Of a DNA stretch of 64,000 bases, positions 25,053-35,663 are shown one piece after another; position 1 is the stretch's first letter; each line of letters starts with the position of its first letter. The notes below the pieces were generated by a model that was not told where the DNA came from, did not search any database, and worked only from the letters and a program-made list of their open reading frames with translations. The translations under genes were made by a program, and so were the position numbers. This DNA comes from Acidocella aquatica. GTDB taxonomy: Bacteria; Pseudomonadota; Alphaproteobacteria; Acetobacterales; Acetobacteraceae. The DNA lies in contig NZ_BSOS01000024.1 in NCBI RefSeq assembly GCF_030160635.1, positions 1-64,000 of the forward strand, in the 5' to 3' direction.

Positions 25053-26387
25053 ATGGAGACACAACCCGCACGGCCACTGGCCGCCCGCCGCCCATCAACG
25101 CCCCTCGCCGGGGAAATCGCCGTTCCCGGCGACAAATCGATCAGCCACCGGGCCTTGATGTTCGGCGCTCTGGCGGTTGGCCAGACGCGCATAACAGGCC
25201 TGCTGGAGGGCGAGGATGTGTTGCGCACCGCCGCCGCCATGCGCGCCCTGGGTGCCGAGATTACCCGCGATGGCGGCGACTGGCTGGTCTCGGGCCGGGG
25301 AATCGGCGGGCTGACGCCCCCCGAGGATGTTCTGGACATGGGCAATTCCGGCACCGCGGCGCGCCTGCTGGCGGGGATTCTAGCGACGCATGATTTTTCC
25401 TCCGTGATGACCGGCGATGCGAGCCTGCGCAAGCGGCCGATGGGGCGGGTGATCGAGCCGCTCAAGGCCTCTGGAGCGGTGTTCACGGCACGCGAGGGCA
25501 ACCGGCTGCCCTTGACCATCCAGGGCGCGCGGGATGCCCTGCCGATCACCTACCGGCTGCCTGTGGCCTCGGCGCAGGTGAAGTCGGCGATTTTGCTGGC
25601 GGGGCTGAACGCGCGGGGCATCACCGAGGTGGAGGAGCCCGAGCCGACGCGTGACCATTCGGAGAACATGCTCACGCATTTCGGCGCGCAGGTGAAGGTG
25701 ACGCAGGCGGGGCGGGGCAGGATGATCCGCCTGACCGGCCAGCCGGAGCTGCGCGCGGCCGATGTGGTGGTGCCGGGCGATCCGTCCTCGGCGGCGTTTC
25801 CGCTGGTGGCGGGGCTGCTGGTGGCGGGCTCGAAGCTGGTGATCAACGGCGTCGGGCTGAACCCGCTGCGCACCGGGCTGTTTGACACTTTGCGCGAGAT
25901 GGGCGCGGAGCTGGAGATCCGTGATTTCCGGATTCAGGGCGGCGAGAATGTTGGCGATATTCATGTCGAGCATACCGCGCTGGTGGCGGTGGATGTCCCG
26001 GCCGGGCGGGCGCCGAGCATGATCGACGAATACCCGGTGCTGGCCGTGGCCTGCGCCTGCGCGCGCGGGGTGTCGCGGTTGCGGGGCCTCTCGGAGCTGC
26101 GGGTGAAGGAGAGCGACCGGCTGGCCGCCACGGCCGCCATGTTGCGCGCCGGGGGCGTGCGGGTCGAGATCGAGGGGGATGACCTGATCATCCATGGCAG
26201 CACGCAGCCCGCGGGCGGCGGGCTGGTGGAGACCCATATGGACCACCGGCTGGCGATGAGCGCGCTGGTGTTCGGCCAGGCCACCCGCGAGCCGATGCGC
26301 ATTGACGATGCGAGCTTCATCGACACCTCGTTTCCGGGATTCGTGGCGCTGATGCGCCGGCTGGGCGCGGATATTTCGGTGCCATGA
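25053..26387 (+). CDS. aroA: 3-phosphoshikimate 1-carboxyvinyltransferase (EPSP synthase, class II)
   Basis: 444-aa shikimate-pathway enzyme that transfers enolpyruvyl from PEP to shikimate-3-phosphate. GDKSISHRALMFGAL, GNSGTAARL, SLRKRPMGRVIEPL and LRVKESDR are present. The RPMGR block and overall motifs put it in class II, the group of naturally glyphosate-tolerant CP4-type enzymes; tolerance itself cannot be read here. ATG 25053 is used; ATG 25017 is in frame upstream without a ribosome site. It overlaps cmk by 4 bp. Composition of the plus strand becomes strongly G-rich within this gene. Confidence 0.93.
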   Translation: METQPARPLAARRPSTPLAGEIAVPGDKSISHRALMFGALAVGQTRITGLLEGEDVLRTAAAMRALGAEITRDGGDWLVSGRGIGGLTPPEDVLDMGNSGTAARLLAGILATHDFSSVMTGDASLRKRPMGRVIEPLKASGAVFTAREGNRLPLTIQGARDALPITYRLPVASAQVKSAILLAGLNARGITEVEEPEPTRDHSENMLTHFGAQVKVTQAGRGRMIRLTGQPELRAADVVVPGDPSSAAFPLVAGLLVAGSKLVINGVGLNPLRTGLFDTLREMGAELEIRDFRIQGGENVGDIHVEHTALVAVDVPAGRAPSMIDEYPVLAVACACARGVSRLRGLSELRVKESDRLAATAAMLRAGGVRVEIEGDDLIIHGSTQPAGGGLVETHMDHRLAMSALVFGQATREPMRIDDASFIDTSFPGFVALMRRLGADISVP

Positions 26388-27004
26388 TCATCGCCATCGA
26401 CGGGCCGGCGGCGGCGGGCAAGGGCACGCTGGCGCGCCGGATCGCGGCGGCGCTCGGCTTGCCGTATCTCGATACCGGGATGCTCTACCGCGCGGTGGGG
26501 CGGCTGGTGCTGGAGGCGGGGGGCGACCCGGCCGATCCGGTGGCGGCAACGGCGGCGGCCAAGGCGCTGCGGGCGGCGGATTTCGCCAGGGGCGATCTGC
26601 GCGATGCGGCGGCCAGCAAGGCGGCAAGCCAGGTGGCGTCAATCCCCGAGGTGCGGGCGGCGCTGCTGGCGTTTCAGCGGCAGTTCGGCAATGAAAACGG
26701 CGCGGTGCTGGACGGGCGCGATATCGGGACGATTATTTTCCCCGAGGCGGATGTGAAATTATTCGTCACGGCGAGCCTGGAGGCGCGGGCGGGGCGGCGG
26801 CATGCCGAACTGTGCGCCAAGGGCGATGAGGTTTCGCTGGAGGCGGTGCGCGAGGATCTGGCGGCGCGCGACGAGGCGGATGCCAGGCGGGCGGCGGCGC
26901 CGCTGGTGGCCGCGGCGGATGCGATTTTGTTCGACACCACCGAGATGGATGCCGACGCGGCGTTTGCCCGCGCGCTGGCGTTGATAGAGGCGCGGGTGCA
27001 ATAA
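26384..27004 (+). CDS. cmk: Cytidylate kinase
   Basis: 206-aa nucleotide kinase phosphorylating CMP and dCMP. The P-loop GPAAAGKGT is at residues 7-15. YLDTGMLYRAVG and GRDIGTIIFP are the CMP-binding motifs, and the lid carries R-x-DE-x-D-x-R. It is coupled to aroA through an ATGA overlap, the usual alphaproteobacterial pairing. The rpsA gene that normally follows is absent; a weak terminator and a minus-strand gene come next. Confidence 0.93.
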   Translation: MIIAIDGPAAAGKGTLARRIAAALGLPYLDTGMLYRAVGRLVLEAGGDPADPVAATAAAKALRAADFARGDLRDAAASKAASQVASIPEVRAALLAFQRQFGNENGAVLDGRDIGTIIFPEADVKLFVTASLEARAGRRHAELCAKGDEVSLEAVREDLAARDEADARRAAAPLVAAADAILFDTTEMDADAAFARALALIEARVQ

Positions 27005-27011
27005 GCAGCTG

Positions 27012-27042
27012 CTTCACATGGAGCTTTTGTGAAGATGTTTTT
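27012..27042 (+). terminator. Probable terminator of aroA-cmk
   Basis: A 7-bp stem CTTCACA (27012-27018) / TGTGAAG (27028-27034) with a 9-nt loop is followed by TTTTT at 27038-27042. The stem is short and AT-containing, so efficiency may be low. Confidence 0.5.
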
Positions 27043-27137
27043 CTAGAGTACCCGTTGTGGTCAAGCGGCTTTAGCTTCCCACTTGCGCCCCAATTTGCGC
27101 GGGTGCGTGCCGGAAACACAACAAACGGCCGGCTGCG

Positions 27138-29909
27138 TTATTGCGGCGGCGCGGCTGGGGCTGGTTCTGGCGCCGGTGGTGCCCAGTCCAGCGCGGGTTT
27201 GAGGCGCGGGTATTGGTTGGGCTTTGCCCAGCTGCCGAGCAGCGCGGTGTTGAGGGTGAGCGGCGGGGTGACGCTGGGGAGCAGGGCAAGGCGCAGGGCG
27301 AGGCTGTGGTCAAAAATGTCGATGCTGCCGGTGGCGCTGGCGCTGCCTGAGGGGCCGGTGAGGCTGGCGCTGTTTAAAGTGCAGTTGCCGTGGCCGAATG
27401 TGCCCGAGAGAGCCAGGGTGGTGAAGCCGGTGTTGCCGCTGGCCAGTGCGGCGCGCAGGGCCTTGGCGCGGTCTGGCGCATGCAGGGCCTGGGCCAGCGC
27501 GGCGAGAGAGAAGCCTTGGAGCTGGCCGTTGCTGGCGTTGAGGCTGGCGGTGCCGCCGAGCGTCGCGGCCCAGGTTTTTGGCGCGTAGCCCGTGGCGGTG
27601 AGCGCGGCTGAAGCGTCAAAATTTCCGGAGAGTGTGTAGGGGAAGGCCAGCGGCAGGTTGAGCTGCGTGGGGTCGATATGGCTGGCGGTGAACTGGGCGG
27701 TGAGTGCCGGGGGCTGGTTGCCGGCGGCGGTGGCGGTGATGCTGCCCGCCAGCGTGCCGCCCGCGAGGCTGGCCTGGGGCAGGGCCAGGGTGAGGCGGCT
27801 GCCGGGGCTGAAGGTGAGGCTGGCGCTGGTGGCGCCGAGGATGGGGTTGCCGCCATAGAGGACGCGGCTGGCGGTGATGCCGATTTTGCCCTGCGCGGCG
27901 GCGAGAGCCTGCCATGGGAGTGTGTAGCCCGCCGGAATGGGCGGCAGGGCGAGGGTGCTGGAGTCAATCTGGCCGGAGATGATGCCCTTGTTGCTCACCA
28001 GCTGGCCGTTGGCGGTGAGGTCGCCGAGGGAGAGGACGAAATTTGGCAGGCCGAAGCTTGTTGGAGAGGCGATGAAATTGGCGCGTAGCGAGATGGACCC
28101 GGCGCCAGGATAGGCGAGGCCCTGCGAGAGGCCAAAAATATTCAGCGCGGCGATGGCGCTGGGGTGTTGCAGCGAAATGGCGCCGGTGGCGCTTGGCTGC
28201 GTCAGGTTGATGACCGGGGTGGCGGTGAGCGTGAAGGGACCCAGCACGGCGAGCGCGCTGGCGGCCAGGGCGCTGGCGGGGCCGCGGGCGGCCAGGGTGA
28301 GGCTGAGGCGGGGTTGCACCAAAGCGGCGGGCAGGTGCGGCCAGGATGCCGGCAGCAGCGCGGCCAGCGGCGCCGCCGAGGGCAGCGAGAGGAAGCCGCG
28401 CGCGGCGGTGACATTGCTCTGGGCGTCGAGCGTGACGCTGCCGGCGGCGAGGCCGCCCAGCACATTGGCGGAGATGCGGCGGATGTTGAGCTGGTTGTTC
28501 AGCGCGCCGTCAAGCAGCAGATGCGTGAGCGGAACCGGGCCGAGGCTGGCGCGCGCGGCGGTGATCTGGCCGTCGGCGGTGAAATTGCCGGGGCGCTGGC
28601 CAAGCCAGGAGAGCAGGGGGGTGAGGTCCAGACGGTCAAAACTGAGGGCGCCGGTGGCGTGGTGGCCGGTGATGATGAGGCCGCCGGTAAGGTGGCTGGG
28701 GCCGAGGCTGCCGGTGAGGTTGGCGAGCGTGAGCTGGCTGATGGTGCCGGAGAGGTTGGTGGAGAGCTGCGCCGAGGTCCAGGCGGGGGGCGGGGTGAGG
28801 CCGTAGGCGGTGAGCAGGCCCGGGAGGTCGGGGCTGTTGAGGCTGGCCTGGCCAGTGAGCGCGCCCGCGGCGGAGATTTTCAGGCTGGTGGCGAGTGTGG
28901 TGGTGCCGGGCAGGGTGGCCTGCAGGGATTGTATGTTCAGGCCGCCGGCTGACAGGTTGAGGCTGGTGGTGAGCGCGGGAAGACTCTGGCCGTTGTAGGT
29001 GAGGTTGCTGGCGGTGAGATCGAGCGCGATGGGCAGGCTCGGCCAGCCGGGCAGCAGGGCGCGCAGCGGCGTGAGGTCGAGGTTCTGGGCGTCCAGCGTG
29101 GCGGTGAGGGCGGGCTGCGAGAAATCGAGCGTGGCGCTGCCGGTGACGCTGGCCTTGGCGATGGTGAGGTGCAGCGCGCCGGCGGTGGCTGTGCTGCCCG
29201 CGATGGTGAGGCTGGCGCTGCCGGAGGTGTTGGGGGCCGCGAGGCTGAGCTGGCCGGTCAAGGCGCTGTCGCCGCCGAGGCTGCCGGAGAAGTTGAGGGC
29301 GAGGGGGCCGCTGTTGGCGGTGAGCGAAAGCGGCGCGGCGCCGGTGAGGGCGGTGGCGCCCAGGGCGGCCGTGAGGCTGAGATTGTTGCCTTGCAGATTG
29401 CCGGTGCCCGAGATGGTGACGGCGCCGTTCGCGCCGGTGAAGAGATCGGCGTCAACATTGGCGAATTGCGCGCCGCCGAGGCTGATGTTGCCGTGGTGGA
29501 TCTGCGCGTGCAGGGCGGCGAGCCAGCCGGGCGGGGCGATGGATTTCGGGCCGCCGGGCAAGGGCCAGGGGAAGGCGATCGTGGGGCTCTCCAGGGTGAG
29601 GGTCTGCGCGCTGAGCTGGCCGTGCAGCAGGGCGGGCAGGGAGATGTCCAGCGTGAGGGCCTTGGCGGTGATGACCTCGTTGTCTGGCCCGGTGATGGTG
29701 ATCTGTTGGGCGTTGAGCTCGGGCGCTGGCAGCAGGCTGAGGGTGAGCTTGCCCGTGATGTGGACATCCCGCCCGGTGAGGCTGGAGGCCAGTTGCTCAA
29801 TGCGGGCGCGGTGCGCGCTGGAGGCGACGAAACCGGGCAGCGCCAGCACGGCGGCGGCGGCGGCGGCGATGAGGCCAAGCGGGATGAGCCAGAGGCGGTT
29901 TTTGTTCAC
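27138..29909 (-). CDS. AsmA family inner-membrane protein
   Basis: 923 aa with one N-terminal transmembrane helix (~4-27) and a long periplasmic part of repeated beta-strands rich in Leu/Ser/Thr/Ala. The start ([35 protein letters not shown]) is the AsmA N-terminal signature, and the late [19 protein letters not shown] block is the AsmA C-terminal region. AsmA-like proteins are bridge-type lipid transporters or outer-membrane biogenesis factors. Its start overlaps the oxoprolinase stop by 4 bp, an operon whose logic is unclear. Confidence 0.85.
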   Translation of the reverse strand: MNKNRLWLIPLGLIAAAAAAVLALPGFVASSAHRARIEQLASSLTGRDVHITGKLTLSLLPAPELNAQQITITGPDNEVITAKALTLDISLPALLHGQLSAQTLTLESPTIAFPWPLPGGPKSIAPPGWLAALHAQIHHGNISLGGAQFANVDADLFTGANGAVTISGTGNLQGNNLSLTAALGATALTGAAPLSLTANSGPLALNFSGSLGGDSALTGQLSLAAPNTSGSASLTIAGSTATAGALHLTIAKASVTGSATLDFSQPALTATLDAQNLDLTPLRALLPGWPSLPIALDLTASNLTYNGQSLPALTTSLNLSAGGLNIQSLQATLPGTTTLATSLKISAAGALTGQASLNSPDLPGLLTAYGLTPPPAWTSAQLSTNLSGTISQLTLANLTGSLGPSHLTGGLIITGHHATGALSFDRLDLTPLLSWLGQRPGNFTADGQITAARASLGPVPLTHLLLDGALNNQLNIRRISANVLGGLAAGSVTLDAQSNVTAARGFLSLPSAAPLAALLPASWPHLPAALVQPRLSLTLAARGPASALAASALAVLGPFTLTATPVINLTQPSATGAISLQHPSAIAALNIFGLSQGLAYPGAGSISLRANFIASPTSFGLPNFVLSLGDLTANGQLVSNKGIISGQIDSSTLALPPIPAGYTLPWQALAAAQGKIGITASRVLYGGNPILGATSASLTFSPGSRLTLALPQASLAGGTLAGSITATAAGNQPPALTAQFTASHIDPTQLNLPLAFPYTLSGNFDASAALTATGYAPKTWAATLGGTASLNASNGQLQGFSLAALAQALHAPDRAKALRAALASGNTGFTTLALSGTFGHGNCTLNSASLTGPSGSASATGSIDIFDHSLALRLALLPSVTPPLTLNTALLGSWAKPNQYPRLKPALDWAPPAPEPAPAAPPQ

Positions 29910-32900
29910 GGGAGGTTATAGCCGCCGCCGCCGGGGGTTTTGATGACGAAGGCGTCACCCGCGCCAAGCTGGGCCTGGGCGCAGCCGGGCAGGTGTTCCA
30001 GGGTGCCATCGGCGCGTTCAATATATTGTTCACCGCGCGCGCCCGCGCCGCCGCCGTGCAGGCCAAAGGGGGCGATGGTGCGCCGGGAGGCGAGGATGGT
30101 GGCGGTCATGGGTTCCAGGAAGCGGATTTTGCGCACGCAGCCATCGCCGCCCGCATGGGTGCCGGGGCCGCCGGAGCCCTGGCGGATGGAAAACTCTTCG
30201 ACTCGGACAGGATAGCGCAGCTCCAGGATTTCGGGGTCAGTGATGCGGGTGTTGGTCATATGCGTATGGACGGCAGAGGTGCCATGAAATGTGGGCCCGG
30301 CGCCAGAGCCGCCGCAGATTGTTTCATAATACTGGAGTTTGGCGTCGCCGAACAGGAAGTTGTTCATGGTGCCCTGGGCGCTGGCGCAGGCGTCCATCGC
30401 GCCGAGCAGGGCGCTGGCGAGGGCCTGGGAGACCTCGGTGTTGCCGGCCACCACGGCGTGGCCGGGCGGGGGGGAGAGGAAGGTGTTTTCGGGGATGATG
30501 ATGGTAAGCGGCTTGAGGCAGCCTTCGTTGAGGGGGATGCCGGCGCCGGTGAGGCAGCGGAAGGCATAGAGCACGCAGGCGGTGGTGATGGCGGGCGGGG
30601 CGTTGAAATTGCCGTGATCGGCCGGGCCGGTGCCGGTGAAATCAATGGTGGCGCTGGAGGTTGCGCGCGCGATGGTGATTTTGACCCGCAGCGGGGCGCC
30701 GCTGTCCATCGTGTAGGTGAAATCAGCGTCGCGGAGTTTGGCGATGACCTGGCGGATGGCCGCTTCGGCGTTGTTCATGACATGGCGCATATAGGCATCC
30801 ACCACCTCCCAGCCGTAGCGGGCGATGACGGCCGCGAGGGCGCTGGCGGCGGTGGCGTTGGCGGCGATCTGGGCTTTGATGTCGGCGATGTTCTGGTCCG
30901 GGTTGCGGGCGGGGTAGCGCGCGGCGGCGAGCAGGGCGCGGAATTCGGCCTCATGAAACTGCCCGCCAGAGAGGAGGAGAAAATTATCGATGACGGCGCC
31001 TTCTTCCTCCAGCGTGTGCGAAAAGGGAGGTGTGGAGCCGGGGGTGAGGCCGCCGATGTCGGCATGGTGGCCGCGGCAGGCGGTGAAGAAGCGGATTTTT
31101 GTTCCCGCGTCGTCGAAGACCGGGGTGATTAAGGTGATATCGGGCAGGTGCGTGCCGCCGGCGTAGGGATTGTTCAGTGCCACGCAATCGCCGGGGCGCA
31201 AGGTGGGGCCGCGGCGCGCAATAACGTGGCGGACGGAAGCGCCCATGGCGCCGAGGTGGACGGGAACGTGGGGAGCATTGGCCACAAGCCCGCCGGATGA
31301 ATCAAATATGGCGCAGGAGAAATCCAGCCGCTCCTTGATGTTCACGCTCTGCGCGGTGTTGCGCAGCACGGTGCCCGCCTGTTCGGCGATGGCCATGAAG
31401 AGGTTGTTGAAGAGTTCGAGCAGGACGGGGTCTGGCCGGGAGGGGTCGGCGATGAGGGTGGCCGCGCGCGGGGTGGTGCGGCGCAGGATGCAGTGGTTTT
31501 GCGCGGTGATGGTGGCGCTCCAGCCGGGTTCGATGACGGTGGTGGCGTTTTGCTCGCGCAATATGGCGGGGCCGGTGATGATGCTCTCAGCGCCCAGGGA
31601 TGCGCGATCATACACCGGGGCGGCGCGCGGGCTGCCGCCGGTGAATATGGCGGCGGCCTCCAGCGGGGCAGGCAAGGGGGCCGGGGGGATTTCCGGCTCC
31701 TCGATGCGCTCGCCGGGGGCCTTGGCTTCAACCACCACGGTTTCGGCGATGAGGGGTTTCTCCGGGGTGGTGAAACCAAAGAGGCGCTGATGGGCGGCGG
31801 CGAACTGTCCGGCCATTTGCGCGTGGGTGGTGAGCGCGATGGGCAGGGCCGTGTCGGTGCCCGCGTAGCGCAGCAGGATGGTGGTGGTTGTGGTGGTTTG
31901 CGCGCCGGGGTTTTGGGCGCGCAGGGCGGCGGTGGCGCTGGCGGCCAGGGTGGCGGCGGTGGCGGCGAGGGCGGAAATGGTTTCCGGCGTGAACGGGAGT
32001 TCGACGGCCTGGTCGCGCAGCAGAGAAAAATCGGCGAGGCCGATGCCGTAGGCGGAGAGGACGCCGGCCAGGGGGTGGATGAAGATGGTGTCCATGCCAA
32101 GCTCGTCAGCCACCAGGCAGGCATGCTGGCCGCCCGCGCCGCCGAAGCTGGCGAGGGTGAAGTCAGCCGGGTTGATGCCGCGCTGCACGGTGATCTGGCG
32201 GATGGCGTGGGCCATGTTGGCGACGGCGATGCGGATGAAGCCTTCGGCGAGGATTTCTGGGGTCGTGGGGTTGCCTGTGGCGGCGGAAACTTTTTCCGCC
32301 AGGGCGGTGAATTTTGCGCGCACGATGGCGGCGTCAAGTGGTTGATCGCCGTTGGGGCCGAAGATGGCGGGGAAATGGTGGGGAAGGATTTTGCCGAGCA
32401 GGATGTTCGCGTCGGTGATGGTGAGCGGGCCGCCCTTGCGGTAGGCGGCGGGGCCGGGGTTGGCGCCGGCACTCTGCGGCCCGGCTTGCAGGCGCGCACC
32501 GTCGAAGCTGAGGATGGAGCCGCCGCCGGCGGCTACGGTGTTGATGGCGAGCATGGGGGCGCGCAGGCGCACGCCGGCGATCTCGGTCTCGAAGGCGTGG
32601 GCGAAGCCGTTGTCATAGAGGGCGGCGTCGGTGCTGGTGCCGCCCATGTCAAACCCGATGACGCGGTGGAACCCGGCCAGGGCGGCGGTGCGCGCCGCGC
32701 CGGTGATGCCGCCCGCGGGGCCGGAGAGGATCGCATCCTTGCCGGAAAAATTTTCCGCGCTGGCGAGGCCGCCGTGTGATTGCATGAAATAGAGGGGCGC
32801 ATGGTTTAAGCCATGGGAAACCTGGGCGACGTAGTGTTTGAGAATGGGCGAGAGATAGGCGTCGGCCATGGTGGTGTCGCCGCGCGGGACGAGGCGGAGC

Positions 32901-33493
32901 AAGGGGCTGGCGATATGCGAGAGGGAGATGTTGGTGAAACCGGCCTGGGCTGCCAGTTCGCCGAGGCGGGCCTCGTGCGCGGGGTATTTCCAGGCGTGGA
33001 TGAGGGCGATGGCGGCGGAGTTGATACCCTGGGCGCGGGCGGCGCGCAGGGTTTGCAGGGCGTCGGCCTCATCAAGCGGTTCGATGATGGTGCCGTGCGC
33101 GCCGGTGCGCGCGGAGACCTCGGCAACCATTGTGTAGAGCATGCCCGGGCGTTGTATCGCGAGGTCGAACAGGCGGGGGCGGGCCTGGTTGCCGATGCGC
33201 AGCAGATCGGCGAAGCCGCGGTTGACCAGTAGCAATGTGGGCGCGCCCTTGCGTTCCAGCAGCGCGTTGGTGGCGACGGTGGTGCCCATTTTAACCTGGG
33301 TGATGGCGCCCGGCGGGATTGGCGCGCCAGGGGGCAGGCCGAGGCAGGCGGCGATGCCGGCCAGGGCGGCGTCCTGGTAGTGTCCAGGGTTTTCGGAGAG
33401 GAGTTTTTTAGTGGTGATCTGGCCGGAGGGGGCGCGCGCCACAATATCGGTGAAGGTGCCGCCGCGATCGACCCAGAAATGCCAGCCTGTCAT
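29906..33493 (-). CDS. 5-oxoprolinase/hydantoinase, fused HyuA-HyuB (ATP-dependent)
   Basis: 1195-aa cytoplasmic hydrolase. The N-terminal ~670 residues are the HyuA ATPase-like half: [11 protein letters not shown] at the start, [17 protein letters not shown] (~80) and [12 protein letters not shown] (~277). The remainder is Hyu[33 protein letters not shown] and later [11 protein letters not shown]. Such fusions cleave 5-oxoproline to glutamate with ATP, or open hydantoins. The full fused length matches eukaryotic-type OPLAH. Substrate specificity is not readable from sequence. It overlaps the AsmA gene by ATGA. Confidence 0.9.
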   Translation of the reverse strand: MTGWHFWVDRGGTFTDIVARAPSGQITTKKLLSENPGHYQDAALAGIAACLGLPPGAPIPPGAITQVKMGTTVATNALLERKGAPTLLLVNRGFADLLRIGNQARPRLFDLAIQRPGMLYTMVAEVSARTGAHGTIIEPLDEADALQTLRAARAQGINSAAIALIHAWKYPAHEARLGELAAQAGFTNISLSHIASPLLRLVPRGDTTMADAYLSPILKHYVAQVSHGLNHAPLYFMQSHGGLASAENFSGKDAILSGPAGGITGAARTAALAGFHRVIGFDMGGTSTDAALYDNGFAHAFETEIAGVRLRAPMLAINTVAAGGGSILSFDGARLQAGPQSAGANPGPAAYRKGGPLTITDANILLGKILPHHFPAIFGPNGDQPLDAAIVRAKFTALAEKVSAATGNPTTPEILAEGFIRIAVANMAHAIRQITVQRGINPADFTLASFGGAGGQHACLVADELGMDTIFIHPLAGVLSAYGIGLADFSLLRDQAVELPFTPETISALAATAATLAASATAALRAQNPGAQTTTTTTILLRYAGTDTALPIALTTHAQMAGQFAAAHQRLFGFTTPEKPLIAETVVVEAKAPGERIEEPEIPPAPLPAPLEAAAIFTGGSPRAAPVYDRASLGAESIITGPAILREQNATTVIEPGWSATITAQNHCILRRTTPRAATLIADPSRPDPVLLELFNNLFMAIAEQAGTVLRNTAQSVNIKERLDFSCAIFDSSGGLVANAPHVPVHLGAMGASVRHVIARRGPTLRPGDCVALNNPYAGGTHLPDITLITPVFDDAGTKIRFFTACRGHHADIGGLTPGSTPPFSHTLEEEGAVIDNFLLLSGGQFHEAEFRALLAAARYPARNPDQNIADIKAQIAANATAASALAAVIARYGWEVVDAYMRHVMNNAEAAIRQVIAKLRDADFTYTMDSGAPLRVKITIARATSSATIDFTGTGPADHGNFNAPPAITTACVLYAFRCLTGAGIPLNEGCLKPLTIIIPENTFLSPPPGHAVVAGNTEVSQALASALLGAMDACASAQGTMNNFLFGDAKLQYYETICGGSGAGPTFHGTSAVHTHMTNTRITDPEILELRYPVRVEEFSIRQGSGGPGTHAGGDGCVRKIRFLEPMTATILASRRTIAPFGLHGGGAGARGEQYIERADGTLEHLPGCAQAQLGAGDAFVIKTPGGGGYNLP

Positions 33494-33574
33494 GCTTCCC
33501 GCCGTGAGAGATGGGGTGGTTGATGTATGATTGTTGGGTTGGGTTCAAGGGTGCGGGTATGGTAGGTGGGGTGT

Positions 33575-34348
33575 ATGGCGTTTTGGGGTAAGATTATCGG
33601 GGGTATGGCGGGCTTCGCCATGGGCGGGCCGGTGGGCGCGCTGTTTGGCGCGGCGATGGGCCATGCCGCCGATGAGGGGAATTTGAACGGATTCAGCTTC
33701 GCGGGGCGGCCGTTGCCCTTTGAGAGCGCGCGGGCGGCTGCCATGCTGGGGCGGCGCGACCAGATTTTTGCCGTCGGCGTCACCGTGTTGGCGGCGAAGC
33801 TGGCGAAATGCGACGGCCCGGTGGGGCGGGTGGAGATCGATGCGTTCCGGCGCAGCTTTGCCATCCCGGAGGGCAGCGTCGCCGAGGTGGGGCGGTTGTT
33901 TGATAATGCGCGCGAGTCGGCCGCCGGGTTTGAGACCTATGCGGTGCAGCTCGGGCAGGCGTTCTCTGACAACCGGGGGATTTTGGAGCAGGTGCTGGCC
34001 GGGTTGTATCAGATCGCGCGGGCGGATGGGCCGGTGAACGGGGCGGAGGCGGAGTTTCTCTCCCGCGTGGCGTATGGTTTCGGGCTGGATATGGATGCGG
34101 CGCAGCGTGCCGCGCGCGGCGGCGCGATGGCCCCGCCGCCGGCCGAGGATTCCTATGCCGTGCTGGGGTTGAAGCCGCAGGCCACGAAAGAGGAGATACG
34201 CGCGCGGTGGAAGAATTTGATGCGCGAGAACCATCCGGACACGCTGGCGGCCAAGGGTGTGCCCGCCGATATGGTGAAGAAAGCCTCCGACCGGGTGGCG
34301 CGGATCAACGCGGCCTACGATACCATCAAGCGCGAGCGGAAGATTTGA
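33575..34348 (+). CDS. djlA: DjlA-like co-chaperone: TerB-like region plus C-terminal J domain
   Basis: 257 aa. A short hydrophobic, Gly-rich N-terminal segment (MAFWGKIIGGMAGFAMGGP...) could anchor the protein. A TerB-like helical domain spans ~55-165. The C-terminal J domain starts at DSYAVLGLKPQATKEEIR and has the essential HPD tripeptide in ENHPDTL. J domains stimulate DnaK ATPase. ATG 33575 has AGGTGG upstream; GTG 33566 is also in frame. Its TGA stop overlaps the TTG start of the next gene. Confidence 0.88.
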   Translation: MAFWGKIIGGMAGFAMGGPVGALFGAAMGHAADEGNLNGFSFAGRPLPFESARAAAMLGRRDQIFAVGVTVLAAKLAKCDGPVGRVEIDAFRRSFAIPEGSVAEVGRLFDNARESAAGFETYAVQLGQAFSDNRGILEQVLAGLYQIARADGPVNGAEAEFLSRVAYGFGLDMDAAQRAARGGAMAPPPAEDSYAVLGLKPQATKEEIRARWKNLMRENHPDTLAAKGVPADMVKKASDRVARINAAYDTIKRERKI

Positions 34349-35028
34349 TTCCAGCGTCTTTGATTCCGGCACCTTCGCCAAATTTTGACGAGCGGCCGGG
34401 CGGGGTTGCGTTTCTGGTGTTGCATTACACCGGGATGCAGACCGCCGAGGCGGCGATTGCGCGGTTGCGCGACCCGGTGGCCAAGGTTTCGGCGCATTAT
34501 GTGGTGGATGAGGATGGGGCGGTTTATGCCCTGGTGGCCGAGGAGAAGCGCGCCTGGCATGCGGGGGTGAGTTTTTGGCGCGGGGTGAGTATGCTCAACG
34601 ATGCCTCGATTGGTATCGAGATCGTCAATCCGGGGCATGCGTTTGGCTATGTTGCCTTCCCCGCGCGGCAGATGGCGGCGGTGACGGCGCTGTGCCTGGA
34701 GGTGCTGGGCCGCTGGCCCGCGATTGTGGCGCGCAATGTGGTGGGACATTCCGACATTGCGCCTGACCGCAAATGGGACCCTGGCGAATTGTTTGACTGG
34801 CGCGGGCTGGCGGCGGCGGGGGTTGGGCTGTGGAGCGATGGGTTCGCGCCGCCGGGGGATTTGCTCGATGATCTGGCGGCGATCGGCTATGATACGCGCT
34901 TTGCCGCGCGCGATGTGATCATCGCGTTTCAGCGGCATTTTTTGCCGGAGCATTTAAGTGGCGAGGCGGATATGATGACCGCGGCGCGCGCGGCGGCGGT
35001 GCGGGCGCTGATTGACGCGCCGGCGTGA
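34345..35028 (+). CDS. N-acetylmuramoyl-L-alanine amidase, AmpD/AmiD (amidase_2) type
   Basis: 227-aa zinc amidase that cleaves the MurNAc-L-Ala bond of muropeptides. Zinc ligands are in LHYTG, VGHSDIAP and the nearby WDPG aspartate. The C-terminal ~60 residues (from DDLAAIGYDTRFAARDVIIAFQRHFLPEHL) look like a peptidoglycan-binding fold. There is no signal peptide, so a cytosolic recycling role like AmpD is favoured. It starts at TTG 34345 inside the djlA stop (TTGA overlap), with a second possible TTG at 34360. The rnpB promoter lies in its last codons. Confidence 0.85.
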   Translation: MIPASLIPAPSPNFDERPGGVAFLVLHYTGMQTAEAAIARLRDPVAKVSAHYVVDEDGAVYALVAEEKRAWHAGVSFWRGVSMLNDASIGIEIVNPGHAFGYVAFPARQMAAVTALCLEVLGRWPAIVARNVVGHSDIAPDRKWDPGELFDWRGLAAAGVGLWSDGFAPPGDLLDDLAAIGYDTRFAARDVIIAFQRHFLPEHLSGEADMMTAARAAAVRALIDAPA

Positions 35029-35041
35029 AAAGGTGCTATGA
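35012..35041 (+). promoter_or_regulatory. rnpB promoter
   Basis: TTGACG (35012-35017) and CTATGA (35036-35041), 18 bp apart, place the start at about 35048. That is just where the RNase P P1 helix begins. The -35 is within the 3' end of the upstream amidase gene. Confidence 0.55.
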
Positions 35042-35047
35042 GCGCAC

Positions 35048-35440
<393 letters not shown>

Positions 35441-35611
35441 TGGCTCTCGCGGGTTCTCCGCCAGGGCGGGCGCCGCGCCGGATATGGAACAAATCAGAAA
35501 CATTGGCTTTGAAACTTTAAAGGCGCGAAGGGGGTGAATCGGGTTGAATCGAGGCCGTATCGGCTTGATTGTCTTTGACGTGGGGGTGTTGAACATGGTA
35601 GTGGGGGGAAA

Positions 35612-35626
35612 TCCCATGTGATCCCA
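35612..35626 (-). promoter_or_regulatory. MraZ-box-like direct repeats (TGGGA-N5-TGGGA)
   Basis: On the minus strand two TGGGA pentamers lie at 35622-35626 and 35612-35616 with a 5-bp gap, a 10-bp period. On the plus strand this reads ATCCCATG twice. E. coli MraZ binds TGGGN repeats spaced by 5 nt upstream of its own gene. Position ~40 bp before the mraZ start supports autoregulation of the dcw cluster. Confidence 0.55.
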
Positions 35627-35663
35627 TGCGGGATATATGAAGGCCCAACGAGAACCCCCCCCG

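Noticed and set aside
21584-27137. A chromosomal origin (oriC) at the composition switch
   Set aside because: The skew sign fits, but I found no cluster of DnaA boxes (TTATCCACA-like) and no long intergenic region with an unwinding element. dnaA, hemE and other usual origin neighbours are absent. Kept as a finding about composition, not annotated as an origin.
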